From: Eublepharis macularius
Lineage: Eukaryota > Chordata > Lepidosauria > Squamata > Eublepharidae
DNA length: 64,000 nucleotides
Direction of reading: 5' to 3'
NCBI RefSeq assembly: GCF_028583425.1
Contig: NC_072795.1
Location: forward strand, 12,671,001-12,735,000
The translations under genes and the position numbers were made by a program. Below the pieces are notes generated by a model. That model ran no database searches. It saw nothing but the letters and a program-made list of their open reading frames with translations, and was not told the origin of the DNA. Each line of letters starts with the position of its first letter. The first letter of the stretch is position 1. Shown here piece by piece: positions 49,358 through 61,679 of this stretch.

Positions 49358-49598
49358 TAGGCTTGCCAACCTCCAGGTAGGGCCTGGAGAGTTCACAGAA
49401 TTACAACTGATCTCCAGACCACAGGTAGGCATCAAGCTGCCTACATTTCCCATCAAAACTTGAGGGAAGCTGACAAGTGTCCAACCTGTGCCTTTTGTCA
49501 CTTGTAGTTCCGCTCTCAGTTGAGGTCCCTCTCTTTGCCCTCCTCAGGCTCTACCCCAAAATCTCCAGAAATCTCCTTAGCTGGAGCTGGCAACCGTA
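49358..49598 (-). mobile_element. hAT-type MITE, GGTTGCCA family, hosting another fragment
   Basis: Starts taggcttgccaacctccagg and ends ggcaaccgt-a; flanks ctctcatt and ctcccatt match seven of eight. The middle (about 49424-49517) is a fragment of the GAGCCAAGCT family with cccatcaaaacttgagg. Confidence 0.75.
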
Positions 49599-50636
49599 CT
49601 CCCATTCCATTCCCACAGATGCTGCCATGTGAAATGAGGCCAATACTTTTCTCTCAGCTCCCCTTTTAAAATAACATTTTCCCTGTTTGAGGGCAACAGC
49701 AGACACAACTGGGGGTGGGATAGTTGCCTATTCACGTTATTGTCTTACAGATGTATATAAGCTTAAGAGAAGAGAAGAATGGGTGAGAAGAGCTGAATCC
49801 TGCCGCCTGGCAGCCATTTTGTTGTGGGGCCCACTACCTGTTTCCAAAATTCAAAAAATGCACACAGGTTCAACAAGCCGGGGGGAAGTCGGCTCATCCC
49901 ACCACAGCACACCAGTTCTCATTGCAGAGAACAGTAGCTTGTTGAAGACGAGTTGAGTTAGCAGGTGAAATGCGGTTATTTCCTGACTGGTACCAAAAAA
50001 AGAGGAGAGTTTGTAACTTCCCTGAAGCCTTTGTCGCAAGACAAGAAAATCTACATTATCACAGATACACACAGAAAGAGCTGTCTTGACAGAAGCCAAG
50101 GAAGGGCGCAGACGGTATATAAGATTTCACAGTGCAATCCTATGCAGAGTTACACCAGTCTAAGCCCACTGAAATCAGTATGTTCAGACTGGCATAATTC
50201 TGCATAGAATTGCGCCGCCAGGCCATGTGCCAGTCCTCCACCACCGTTCCCTCCCTGGTGGGCTTGGCTTTTGTCTCTGCATCCTTCTCACAGGAGCTTA
50301 AAGGTAGTGGGAACTAGTGATTAGTTCTGGCACTCAACACTGATGGAGTAGTGTAGGTGGAAACCAAGTTTTGAGGTCGTTCTCTAGTTGCCGCCGCCTC
50401 CCTTGATCACTACAAGTATGCGTTTGCTTTCTCCTAGGCGCTTGGCACAGTGTAAAATGCACAGCAGTAGCATACCCCTGTGAGCATCACGCTGGTACCA
50501 GCTCTTCAAAACCATTACCTCCTCGGTTTCTGAAAGAAGGCAATCTGCAAACTCCTCCCGGGGGTAAAGCAAGCGCCAGAGGCCACAGCATTGGGCGAGT
50601 AGCTCCAATTCCCTATGCGAGAACATTGATAAAGCC

Positions 50637-50800
50637 GGGCAGCTGTGACTCAGTGACAGAACATCTGCTTAGCATGCTGAAGGGGCCGGTGAAAGACCTT
50701 TGCCTGAGACCCTGGAAATCTGCAGCACGACCAAGTAGACTCCTGACCGTGATGGATCAATGGTCTGACTGTATAAGGCAGCTTCAACCTCCTTCAGCCC
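50637..50800 (+). mobile_element. tRNA-derived SINE (gtggctcagtgg head)
   Basis: Plus strand cagctgtgactcagtgacag, aacatctgcttagcatgctg (tRNA-like 5' half), then gaaagacctttgcctgagac, cctggaaatctgc, gatggatcaatggtctgact and gtataaggcagcttca. The B box is lost by a small deletion. Confidence 0.72.
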
Positions 50801-50887
50801 CCAAAGAGAATAGGAGCACGGAATTGATTTGTTTCATCAATACCTTGTCTCTTTCTCCTATGGGGAACCACAAGGACTGACATCATT

Positions 50888-50985
50888 CTCCTCTTAGAAT
50901 CTCAGAGTTGGAAGGGACCTCTAGGGTCATCTAGTCTGACCCCCATCAAAAAGCAGGACATTCCCAGATACCTCCCCCCCCCCCA
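50888..50985 (-). mobile_element. CR1 LINE fragment
   Basis: agaatctcagagttggaagg, gacctctagggtcatctagt, ctgacccccat: the conserved CR1 stretch near the 3' end, read in reverse. Confidence 0.6.
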
Positions 50986-51004
50986 CACAGTGGCCCTTAC
51001 TCCA

Positions 51005-51145
51005 TGCCCAGAAGATGGCAAAACTTCTCCATTTCATCCTCACAAAAACAACCCTGTGAGGTAGATTTCGCAGAGAGTGTGTGAGTGTCCCAAGGTCACC
51101 CAGCAAGATTCCATAATGGGGACTTGATCCTGGGTCTCCCAGTTC
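51005..51145 (-). mobile_element. MIR-like SINE fragment
   Basis: Contains tttcatcctcacaaaaacaa, ccctgtgaggtag, cccaaggtcacccagc and gacttgatcctgggtctccc. Confidence 0.5.
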
Positions 51146-51237
51146 CTATACTGAGAGCCAAGCTACAAGAGACAAATTAAACGAGGAGGAGCACGCAAAG
51201 GGAGTCGCAATGTTGCAATGTGGTGACCCCTGCTGGG

Positions 51238-51367
51238 ACTTTTGAGGCAAGCGAGAAGCAGAGGGGGTTTGCCACTGCCTTCCTCTTCAGAGGGTTCCTT
51301 GGTGGTCTCCCATCCAAGTACTGACCCTGCTTAGCTTCTGAGATCGGATGAGACTGGCCATCACCAT
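51238..51367 (-). mobile_element. 5S-rRNA-derived SINE in intron 3 (short)
   Basis: Minus strand: gtctcatccgatctcagaag, ctaagcagggtcagtacttg, gatgggagaccaccaag; this copy keeps gtacttggatgggagacc, closest to canonical 5S. Confidence 0.75.
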
Positions 51368-51369
51368 GC

Positions 51370-54329
51370 CGCCTTCCCTCCCAACTCCGAAAGTTGCTTA
51401 TGGAACACTTAAACCTCAGTTAAGGAAAGGAGTTTGCTTTCAGGCAAGGATAAGAGCTGAGAAATGGAAGCCACATGATCTCCGGGCTTGCTCCTGATCT
51501 CTGAAACACAGACAAGGTTCTGATCCAAGATTCATCCACATCAAGCCTTGTGGACCCTCTGAAATGGAAGCGTGATGGTGAAACATGACTTCAACAGTGC
51601 CTCAGAAACATTGCAAAGAGACAAAAACAACACCCAAGTGAACACGCAAAAGAGACTCATGGAGTGTCTTGGCCAAGCCAGCCCAACAGTTGCCAAGAAA
51701 AACTGAGCTAATCCATAAAGATATTTCAGCAAAGTTGCATTCTCGGACCACTTGCTCTGCAACAATCTCCCTGGACGACCCGAAGGGTTTTATTAGCCAT
51801 GTTCCTAACCGATACCAAACTCCGCCTCCCGTCTCAGAGGCCCTAGCTGAGTAAGAAATCTGGAACTCAGGACAAGTTTGAATAATGAGGCTTTCAAACC
51901 CTGTGCTCAGTTCCAGGCCAGTGGGACCCGGCCTTTGACAACCAGGAGGTTCAGCCAAGAGCACAACAAGCAAGCTCTCAGAAAACAAACCCATATCTCA
52001 GGTTATTTCACTCGCTGTCGCAATTCTCTTGCAGCTGTCTCAAAGCAGAGGCAGTTCTCCTAAGGATGGCTTGTCCAACCAGTTTGCCTGAAAAAAAAAC
52101 CTCCTGAGATTGCTTCAGCCTTCAGCTTCCTTGATCAAAGGATGCTGGGATGAGATGGCCTGATCTGGAGGCAAGGCCCTTGAACGTTTCTACTCAGAGG
52201 CTAAAGCCTGACTGTCACTGGGCTGACAGGACCAATGTTAAAAAGAGAAAATCCCTGCATGTCAAAAAGTTAGCATGTCAGGGACAAGGTGAGGCTGCCA
52301 CCTTTTCTCTAAGCACTACTTTTCTACATGCATGGACTTTTTTGTTTGTTTGTTATGCAGGAATATGTGTGACACCCCAGTTAGACAGAAACTCCTAGCC
52401 AGGGTCAGAGATCAAGAAGTTCACCAAAGAGCCCCCATGAGGAAATCCTGAATCACCAGAGCGAGGCCCAGAGGCAGGAAAGCACAGGTTCTCTGCAGTC
52501 AAGGATTCATCCACAGATCTTGCAGCAGTCCCAGATGGGACCCAAACATAACTAAAAAAGATCGATGGGTGTTTTGCAGCTCCCTAAAGACTAACAACAT
52601 TTTAACCCCAGTGTAAGCTTTTCGTGGGCTAGCGGCCACTTCTTAAGATGCAAAAAAACTTCAGAAATTCTGCGCACTCTTGGGCCCGTAACCCACTAGC
52701 ATGCCAACTCCTCTTGGGGAGGCAGCTTCAGAACAAAAACCAAGAGGAAGCTGCCAAGAGGAGAGGAAGGGCTCGCTTGGTTGCCAGGCAGAGTTGCCCA
52801 ACCACATTCATTGACACGCACAAGAGCAGGATCAGGACTATCACTTGCCAGTGGGTGGATCCAGAGGACATGAACTGAGACGCAGTAGCATAAAGGCAGC
52901 CTGTGAGGAAGGCAGGAACTGCTGGCGCCTCATGTTCTCCTGGCCCAGCTGATGTTCCCACCATGCACCCTTTCCTTGGCTGCCAAACCTTGAAGATCTG
53001 CGCTATTTGCTCCTGCAGGGCTCTAGTTCTTCCTCATCCTGCTAAGTTTCTCCTTCCAGTTAAGCTGCCCAAATGAACCTTGGAAAGACTCATAACACAC
53101 TGTGGAGCTGGGCCAGGCCAAATTAGGAAAAAATCAAGTAGACACCTTGTACGTGCAGGGATGTAAATAGCCACTAGCCTGGTCAACCATGTAAATCCAG
53201 ACTTGTCTCCATTGGACCGGGCAGGGAAGCTTTACAAAAGTTGCTCGCCTGTTTTTTATCACATATCTGGACACGACAGTTTAATAACCTTTCCGGACTT
53301 GCATGCAAGGGTGCTTTATCCCTGCAGCAGAGGTGGCCTTTCGTGGACCAACAGGAAGTGGGGGATGAATATGGGACACTGTTGCGAAGGGTAGCAGAAA
53401 AGGAGCCAGTCAACTCTGATCCGTCAGCGAGGAAGATCTCCTGCACAAGTCCCAGCGAAGCGACCGTGATAGCCAGTACCTCTCCTCAAAACGACAAGTC
53501 ACGGGGAGGAGAACGTTCTGCCTCAAGTGCATGAGACAAGAAGGGAGATGCCATTTGGGTCAAGTGCCAAATGTCTCGGCCTTGCAGAAACATGTATCAA
53601 TGCTTCTGGAGGTGGAGAAGATTGCTATCTTCTATGGACCTGGATGCTGACGAGGAAGATTCTTATTTTCTCCAGCTGCCGCCTCCTCCTCTTCTCCCCT
53701 TCCAATCAGAGGTCAGAAAGGAGAAGGTTAGCCCTGCACCACTGAATGGGACTTTCCAAGCAGAGCAAGACAAGGATCGGCTGGGGAGGAGAAAGGAATG
53801 TCTCGCGCTCGGCACATCTTATCCCAAACAGTTGTGTTAACACTCTCGGCACGGCAAGGCAGGGCTGGAGCCTCGGTCCATCTGGTGGAGAGAATGGACT
53901 CCAAGTCTTTTTTGGCAGCCCAGAGTCCCCCGCTGGGGTATGACACCTGCCCCGCTTAGCTTTAAACCAAAATAGCTTGACCTCTGGGGCCTCCCCTCGA
54001 AACCCACAAACAGCCTCATGCATATTTATGGGTTGAGCCCCATCCAAGCAGCAGACGCCCTTTTAGTCACAAACATTCAGGCAGCACAGCCTGAGTTTTG
54101 GCCTGCACGAGCAGACTGTTTTAAAACGCACACAAAAGTAAACTGAACAGCCCGATGTGCCCACCGGTAGCTGCACCTTTGCCATGGCTGAGCTTTTATT
54201 TCTATCTGTCAGCCTATGCAATTTTGGGGGGCCTCTCAGGAAGCTTCTAAACTGGATTTTAAAGGTGTAGCACAGACGTAATCCTCCTAAGCTCCAAGCA
54301 GGGTTAGAGGGCTGGACATGGGACAGCGG
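51370..54329. other. Intron 3 stretch of about 3 kb, little recognised
   Basis: Only a short gtagcacc-family relic at about 52560-52650. The frames here match no family and the ligand-binding exon of EPHB3 is not among them. Confidence 0.35.
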
Positions 54330-54530
54330 TAGAGTTGCCAACCTCTAGGTAGGGCCTGCAGTTCTCCCAGAATTACAAATGATTTCCAGACTGCAGAGAT
54401 CTGTTCCCCTGGAGAAAATGGCAGTTTTGGAGGGCAGATTCTATGACATCACATCCCTGCTGACCGCCCCGCCCCCAAACTCCACCATCTCCAGGCTTCA
54501 CCCCCCAATATCCAGTAAGATAGTTCCAGG

Positions 54531-54819
54531 TGGGTAGCCGTGTTGGTCTGCAGTAGAAGATCAAGATTCGGGTCCAGTAGCACCCTAATGTTTGCAAGAT
54601 CTGAGCAAGTCTGTTAATGATTTGGAGGTCTTTCATTCATAGGGTCGCCACAGCTCGGAGGCAACTTGACAACATATAATATGCACACACGGAGCACCTG
54701 AAAGACCAACTAGATTTCGGGTATACACTTTCGAAATCAGAGCTCTCTTCATCAAACGAATTTTCGTATCTGACAAGGGGAGCTTTGACTCTTGAAAGCT
54801 CGTCCCCTGGAAATCGATT
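54531..54819. mobile_element. gtagcacc-family pieces, two copies
   Basis: 54531-54605 has ggtgggtagccgtgttggtc, tgcagtagaagatcaag and gtccagtagcaccctaatg. 54685-54815 has cctgaaagaccaactagatt, tacactttcgaaatcagagc and gactcttgaaagctcgtccc. Confidence 0.6.
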
Positions 54820-55055
54820 CGATTTATATACCACCCTTCAAGACAACTTAACACCCACTCAGAGAGGTTTACAAAGTTTGTTGTTATTATTATCCCCACA
54901 ACAATCACCCTGTGAGGTGAGTGGAGCTGAGAGAGCTCTGAAAGAGCTGTAACTGACCCAAGGTCACCCAGCTCGCTTCAAGAGGAGGAGTGGGGAATCA
55001 AACCAGGTTCTCCAGATTAGAGTTCCACTGGTCTTAACCACTACGCCAGACAGGA
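54820..55055 (-). mobile_element. MIR-like SINE in intron 3
   Basis: Contains gatttatataccacccttca, agacaacttaacacccactc, ccccacaacaatcaccctgt, aaggtcacccagctcgcttc, and the reverse head gtcttaaccactacgcc. Confidence 0.78.
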
Positions 55056-56194
55056 GGGGGACCCTGGAAATCCAGTTGGTCTTTAAGGTACTATATATCA
55101 AGGAATTTCCCAAGCTGGAGATAGCAACCCTAGACACCAGACCTCTTCTCTCCTATTTGAACTTCCTCTGCCGTTCCCTTTATATAGCCTTGACTGTGGT
55201 TAATCTAGGTTATCCTTAGCAAGGAGCTGAAAACAGGGTTTCACGGTGGTTTGCAAACCCCGGGTTAAGAGGAAACCTGGCTACAGCATAAAAGCCATTT
55301 ATGTATTTAGAACCTCTGTATGCCTCTCTTCAGAAACCTATTCATGGCAACGAACAACTGAAAAAGAAGAAACAATTAAAAACGCAAATCGAAACAATAA
55401 GTCATAAAACAGTTCAATAAAGCTAACCCCACTGGCAATAAAGCGATCCCAGTGTACACCGTCATAAAGTGAATGACTAATAAAATCAACAATGTGTCAA
55501 CAGCAGAAAAAACATCATAGAAGCAAAAAGGCGGGTCATAAAAACATCAGTCAGGCAGGGATGCAAATAGAAGGCCATAAAAATAATAAATCACAAGATG
55601 GGAGGAAACTTCTATTAAGTTCTGGGTAAACAGAAACGGTGAAGCCGTGAAACCAAATGTTAACCAGAGTAGGTACCCGGTGGGCCTCACAGGGGAAGGC
55701 ATTCCACTGAAAATGCGCTATATGGCAGGGTTAAAGTTGGTGCAGATTTTAAGCAGCATTAAAGCTATTTGATGGGGGAATTGTCATACAAAAGTAAATG
55801 CCGCAAGCCCTTTCCTTCCTTCTTTGATAAGTATAACAGTGAGAGTTACAGAAATTCCAAGCTCATATACAAAAGACAGTGGTGCAGATCTTCCCATTTA
55901 TAAAGTGGACATCCCACGTGTGGGTGCTAAAAGGGGGAAAGGACGAGTCACCAGAGGGGAGAACTATTTAAATTATGCAGGAAAAAACAAATTGTACTAT
56001 GCCCCTACCCAAACTCAAAACTGGTGAAACTGAGGGCTGAGCAGGTCTGTCAACCTCATGCTGTCTGCAATTATTTCTTCCCCTTTGCGGTGCCTTTTGC
56101 CATCTTCACTGGGAGAAGAATGTTAACTCCCACTAAGGACAGAGCAATATGCAAGCTCCAAACACTTTTTTTCATGGGCTTGCACTTGTTTACA

Positions 56195-56400
56195 TTGATA
56201 TATTTATGTCTCATTTCTATCCCACTTTTCCTCCCAGGTAGGTCAAGGTGGCACACATCAGACAATCCTGTTTTAGCTTCACAACTCTGTAGTAGGTTAG
56301 GCTGAGAGAACGGCTTTGTCCAGCAATTGCTGGAGGAGTGGAGCATTTGAACTCGGGTTTCTCACATCCCAAACTCTAGCTATTGTGCCACACTGGCTAA
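56195..56400 (-). mobile_element. MIR-like SINE, diverged
   Basis: Tail tatttatgtctcatttctat first, then gtaggttaggctgag, and reversed head agctattgtgccacactggc. Confidence 0.5.
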
Positions 56401-56492
56401 GGCAACCATCTCCAGGTTGGCACATTCTCTTCAGGCTGTGTGTGTGTGAGGGGCTCAGCTCAGTGGCAAAAGATGCTCTTTGCAGAGATAAT

Positions 56493-56649
56493 GGCCATTT
56501 TCGCACGTCAAGGCATAAACTCACAGAATAATGGCGTCTTCATGGCGCGATTTCTGATGTCATCGCGCCACGATTCCGTCAGAAATCGCACCATGAAGAC
56601 GCGCTCACTCTGTGAGTTTAGCACTATCCTGAGATGTGTGAAAACGGCC
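56493..56649. mobile_element. Foldback element, GGCC ends, 3-bp TSD
   Basis: 157 bp, ggccattttcgcacgtcaag to gatgtgtgaaaacggcc, flanked by aat (56490-56492, 56650-56652). Interior has gtcttcatggcgcgatttct and its inverse. Confidence 0.8.
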
Positions 56650-56759
56650 AATGTTGTGGTTTCAATTCTTGGGATCCCCACTTTAAAAAAAAGGCAAGTA
56701 GGGCTAAAAAAAATATTTTGGTAGAACTTCTTTTTCAGTTGCCACAAGTCAGGGCAGAA

Positions 56760-56995
56760 GCCGTGGGCTAAATCATTGGCTACAGCAATTAACAGTGTCT
56801 GGAAGACTCAAGTTCGAATCCTCACTCTGCCATGGAATCTTGCTGGGTGTTTTTCGGCCAGTTTCACCTCTTAGCCTAACCTACCTCATAGGGTTGTCGT
56901 AAGGATAAAATGGAAGAGGGGAGAATGATGTAAGCCCCTTTGGGTCCCCAATGAGCTGAAAGGAGAGGTATAAATGAAGTAAAATAAATCAAGAT
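56760..56995 (+). mobile_element. tRNA-headed Sauria-like SINE
   Basis: Contains gactcaagttcgaatcctca (B box), cctaacctacctcatagggt, tgtcgtaaggataaaatgg and tail tttgggtccccaatgagctg, ggtataaatgaagtaaaata. Confidence 0.65.
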
Positions 56996-57984
56996 AAGCA
57001 CCCCAAACCCTCAGTGCCAGTGGCCAGTTTTGCCTGTCCTGATTTCTCATCTCTAGATTGTAACGATTAAAAAGAAAAGAAAGCCTTTGCCAGCATTTTC
57101 AGTGCCAGATTGCCTGCGATTCCGCTAACTCCGCAGCCTGCATTTTTGTGTGACACAATGCGTGGGGGAGCAAGGCTCTCCCAGCTGTGTGGCTGAGTTG
57201 CACCCCTTCCTGTGAGCATGACCTGTTAGGGATGTGATGCAACCCTGTAACCACCACCCACAGAGAACGGGCAGGTCTGATAGCAAGACAGGGCTCTGTA
57301 GGACGGATTCCGCCCCGGCAACTTCTGGCAGCTAGCCCCACCTCCGTACCTCCAGGCGGAGACGTTCAGAACATAAACACACACACACATGCATGCACAC
57401 ACAGGAAGACACTGCCGTATCTCCAGGCTGAGAGCAACCTGGCTGTGTCTGTTGCTCTTTGGATATTTCTGCATCCGGGAGATGCTCGTTCACTGGCCCT
57501 GGCCCAAGGCACCTGCACGCCCAACCTGTGCAGTGAGCAGTCCCGGGGCTAAAGAGGCTGACCGGAGTCTAAATAAATGACAGACTACCACCAGCAAGGG
57601 CTCAGCCCACAGCCCAGGAGGGCAAAGACATATGAGGGGCACTCTCTCTGCCATTATTCAAGAGACTTGACATTGGCCATGTCCCCAGGCTTTCTCTCTC
57701 TGCAGGGTATTCCCTCCCACACCTTAAACTCCAGTTTAAGGTACAGGTCAGCAGCAATATTACTTGCAATTGAGGTTAATCGAAGTTACTACTTAAGAAG
57801 GATCGGAAGCCAGAATTTCCAAAATAGGTTTCAGATTCCAGCTAGGCACGGACCCTGGGGTTAGCCTTCGTGAGAGCTGAGCGAAACTTTTGTGTTGTTT
57901 GCAAGTTAAAAATTGCATCTTTGATGAGAAACAATCTTTGGTCAGACAGCTAAGTAAGCTACATGAAAAATAAGAGTGTTCCCT

Positions 57985-58620
57985 AGCTATTCATAGAATC
58001 ATAGAATCACAGAGTTGGAAGGGGCCATAAGACCTTCTAGTCCAACCACTGCCCAGTGCAGGATCAGCCTAAAGCATCTCTGACAAAGATTCATCCAGCC
58101 TCTTCTTGAAAACTGCCAATGAAGGGGAGCTCACCACCTCCCTAGGCAGCTGAGTCCACCTTTGAACTACTCTGACCGTGAAAAAGTTTTTCCTAATATC
58201 CAGCCGGTACCTTTGTGCATGTAATTTAAGCCCATTGCTTTGGGTCCTGCCCTCTGCTGCCAACTGGAACAGCTCCTTGCCCTCCTCCAAATGACAGCCT
58301 TTCAAATATTTAGAGAAAAATCATGTCCCCCCTCAACCTCCTCTTCTCCAAACTAAACATTCCCAAGGCCCTCAGCCTTTCCTCATAGGGCTCAGTCTCC
58401 AGACCCTTCATCATCCTCATCACTCTCCTCTGCACCTTCTTCATTTTGTCCACATCCTTTTTGAAGTGAGGCCTCCAGAACTGCACACAATACTCCAGGT
58501 GTGGCCTGACCAAGGCAGTATAGAGAGGGACTATGACCTCCTGCGATTTCGACGCTATGGCCCTTTTGATACAACCCAAGACTGAGTTTGCCTTTTTCCC
58601 CAACCGCATCACACTGACTG
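57985..58620 (-). mobile_element. CR1 LINE, 5'-truncated, reverse transcriptase C-terminus
   Basis: Minus-strand translation [52 protein letters not shown], then after a frame break RLDIRKNFFTVRVVQRW and LPREVVSSPSLAVFKKRL. This is the C-terminal end of CR1 ORF2. The 3' end has the CR1 terminal words (cattctatgattctatga read on the minus strand near 57995). It is truncated and frameshifted near 58310, so it has no activity. Confidence 0.88.
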
Positions 58621-59024
58621 CTTGTATTTAGTTTATTCGACCAAGACTGGGACGCTAATCACCTTCCTTAAGCTTAAGTCACACAAGTGCAAGGATCGCA
58701 CAATTCTTTGGCTTCTAAGCTGTGTACTAGCTTGAGAACTGCACAGTTCCCCAGAAACTTAAAAACCAACCTCTAGAATTTTGCACACTTCTCTTTTATG
58801 CCCAAGGCTTATGAGAGAGAGCATTTTGAGGGGGTAGGGAAAGTACACCACCAAGAACAATAATGAAAACAAAGCTAAAAAATTAAACAGCCCTAACCTT
58901 AATCGGTGCCAATATTGCTGCTAAGAGATCCCTTAACCAAGGTTAAGGAGGGAGGAGAGAATTTGCAGATAAGGGGGAGCAGGTGAATTAGCACTAGACT
59001 TACTATACCCTTCCAGGGGTGAGC

Positions 59025-59150
59025 AAGATTTGGGTCCAGTAGCACCTTTAAAGACCAACTCGATTTCCAGGGTATGAGATTTTGAGAGTCAGAGCTCCCT
59101 TCGTCTTATGCTCTTCTACTACAGACCAACACAGCTACCCTTGAAACTAC
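59025..59150 (+). mobile_element. gtagcacc-family fragment
   Basis: gcaagatttgggtccagtag, cacctttaaagaccaactcg, gattttgagagtcagagctc and ctacagaccaacacagctac. Confidence 0.6.
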
Positions 59151-59870
59151 CTACCAGGGCAGGGGATGCCCTACCCTGGCTCTTGTTTCCTATGGCCACT
59201 TGGAGTAGTGGTGGGAGAATTTTTTTTTTAAAGGGCCTTGGTGTGCAGTCATTCCTCCCTAGGAATCACTGCAAACTCTATGGGTTTACCATAAAGTTTC
59301 CGCCAATTCCCAGAGAGGTGTGACACCACTTTCAGATTTTCCCAGAAGTGATGTCACTCTGTTACCAATGGGCTGCCCCCATGTCCCTGCCCCCCGGTCT
59401 TCCGCTGGGTGCCTGGCCCTGCCTGGCATCCCTCATCTGCAGCCAATGTTCATTTTCCTAAGCATGGTTAAGAGATGTGCCTCCTGACATCCGTACAAGC
59501 GCTGTGAGGGTGCTACTTTTAAAGTGCCTTCAGATTCTTCCTCCAGCATCTCAAGACAAGGGACAAGGGAAGCGATGCAGCCGGAAACCAAAGGAGTTAG
59601 AAGACGGTGACTTTGGCTGCTTCCACACAGCAAGGAGTCTCAGCTTTTGTTGCCACTGTGAATGCAGAAGCATGCACACAGGTGATGGAGCTTACACACA
59701 CGGCAGCTTTCTGCACACCTTGCTGTCTTTTTCGAATCTTTTCCTTCCATATATGCTCTTTAGTGACTTCACCTTGGCCTTTGGAGGCATAGACATTTTG
59801 GCTGCTATTGTGACTTGCCTCTCCTTTGGGGAGGGGAGGTCTTTTCCTCACTCATGTGCTATAGTGCTAA

Positions 59871-60305
59871 GCAGGGGTCATTTCATAGAAAAAGAGCTGG
59901 AGGAACTTATTAGCATAACTCATTAGCATATGCCACACCCCTTGCCATCACCGGAAGTGTGTCATTATTATAACTGATTTGCATGTGCCACACCCCTGAC
60001 ATCACCTATCCTGTCTGTTTTGGACCCAATCCTGGCCATTCAGGGCCGAAATCGGGCCCGAAATGGCAAAAAGGGGCTGAAAATGGCTGAAAAGGAACCC
60101 AAAATGGTCAGGCTTGGGCCGCTGCTGAGTGGGAGAGTGATCCACCATCCGTAAGAGGCCCAATCCAGGCCGTTTTGGCCCCAATCCAGGCTGAAACAGG
60201 CCCAAAATGGCCGAGAGTCAGGTGGGTGGGGCCACCTGACATGTGACCTCTTTGGGGAACTGCTGGAACTGCGTTCCTGCGCATTCCCCCTCTAAATGAG
60301 CCCTG
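59871..60305. mobile_element. hAT-type element related to the 12679 foldback
   Basis: Starts gcaggggtcatttcatagaa, ends gcgcattccccctctaaatg-agccctg; flanks agtgctaa and agtgctag match seven of eight. The body has tandem ccaatccaggccgttttggc-like words. Confidence 0.6.
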
Positions 60306-61217
60306 AGTGCTAGAAAGATTCTATTCAAATTTGAAATAGATGAGTGGCAACAGATTGTCATAACTCTATAGTGCAATTACTGATTAAAATTACTACAGCA
60401 ATTACTGATACTTTTAAAAAAAAATCCCTAAAATGACATCTGGTGGTGTGGCAGGAAAAAATGTTGGGAAAACAGCATCAGTAAGGCTGTAGGAAAATGG
60501 TACCAAGGTGTGTGGGATCTTTGCAGGGAAGGAAAATATACATTGTTCCTTCCAGAGGATGCGCTAACGTGCTTGGACCGCATCCTTTCCAAAAAGATCA
60601 GAGGAAGGCAGGTTTGGGAAAAGTGTATGGTGTACAGGGAAAACTTGGGAAAAGGATAATTACAGCATGACTTGGTGTGGGAGCTTCAAAACGGCGCTCC
60701 AGTTTGGATGCCAAGGCAGAGAAAAACTTCTATGTGGAAGCGGCCTCCATGAATTTGAGTGCAGCTGGCGCGCACGCATGGGAGGGAGGGTTTAGATTCC
60801 TTCACATCACAGCAGATATGTGTTAGAGTGAATGCAGAAAATGAAGGTAATAGCTAGAGAACAAGGTGTTTCACCATCTCCAGCTGCAATTCTTGTGATT
60901 TACAGAACCTGCCTCAAGTCCAGTCTAAAGGTGTTCTCCCCCTATAGATTCGCTGCTTCAAATAACGGTTCTGTGAAACAGTCCAAGCATCCACAGAGAC
61001 ATTTCCACAGCAAGAAACTTCATCCAGGACCCAAGATTTAAAAAACAACTTCTGTACATTTTGGGTAGAGAAACAGCTTTCAACAATTAAAGGCTCCTCT
61101 GAGTCCAATGTACCTAGCAACCGAGGAGTCTGCATGCTGCCCCTCTGCATGATTCCCTCTGTGAGTGTCTCCTTCCAACTGGAGCGGTGGCTGTCTGGGG
61201 GTGGATAAGGTTGCTCT

Positions 61218-61434
61218 GATCTAACAACGACAACAAATTTATATACTGCTCTTCTAGCCAGATTAGTGCCTTACTCAGAGAGATGAACCAAGTCAGAGTT
61301 ATTATTATCCCTACAATACAGCTGGGGTTGAGAGGAGTGGCTTACCCGAGGCCACCTGCTGAGCTCATGGCAGTCACAGGATTCGAACTATCAGAGTGCT
61401 GATTCACAGCCCAACCACATGACCATTATAACAA
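61218..61434 (-). mobile_element. MIR-like SINE (subfamily as at 11395)
   Basis: Contains aaatttatatactgctcttc, tagccagattagtgccttac, gatgaaccaagtcagagtta and reversed head ccacatgaccattata. Confidence 0.75.
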
Positions 61435-61672
61435 CAACATCATTTGATTTATATACTGCCCTTCAGGACAACTTAACGCCCACTCAGAGCAGTTTACAAA
61501 GTATGTTATTATTATCTCCACAACAGTCACCCTGCCAGGTGGGTGGGGCTGAGAGAGCTCCTAGAAGCTGCAACTGATCCAAGGTCACCCAGTTGGCTAA
61601 AAGTGGAGAAGTGAGGAATCAAACCCAGTTCTTCAGATTAGAGTCCCATGCTCTTAACCACTACACCAAACT
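61435..61672 (-). mobile_element. MIR-like SINE (subfamily as at 34786), adjoining the previous
   Basis: Contains catttgatttatatactgcc, cttcaggacaacttaacgcc, ggtcacccagttggctaaaa, ctcttaaccactacaccaaa. Near full length. Confidence 0.8.
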
Positions 61673-61679
61673 TGCTGCC

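Larger units (their letters stand above)
54330..55132 (-). mobile_element. hAT-type MITE, GGTTGCCA family, split by about 560 bp
   Basis: Left tagagttgccaacctctagg to about 54530, right 55093-55132 (aatttcccaagctggagata, gcaaccct-a). Flanks gacagcgg and gacaccag match six of eight. Inside lie two gtagcacc-family pieces and a SINE. Confidence 0.7.

Noticed and set aside
58069..58612. Possible host gene with a reverse-transcriptase-like protein
   Set aside because: It is a truncated, frameshifted CR1 LINE end, not a host gene.
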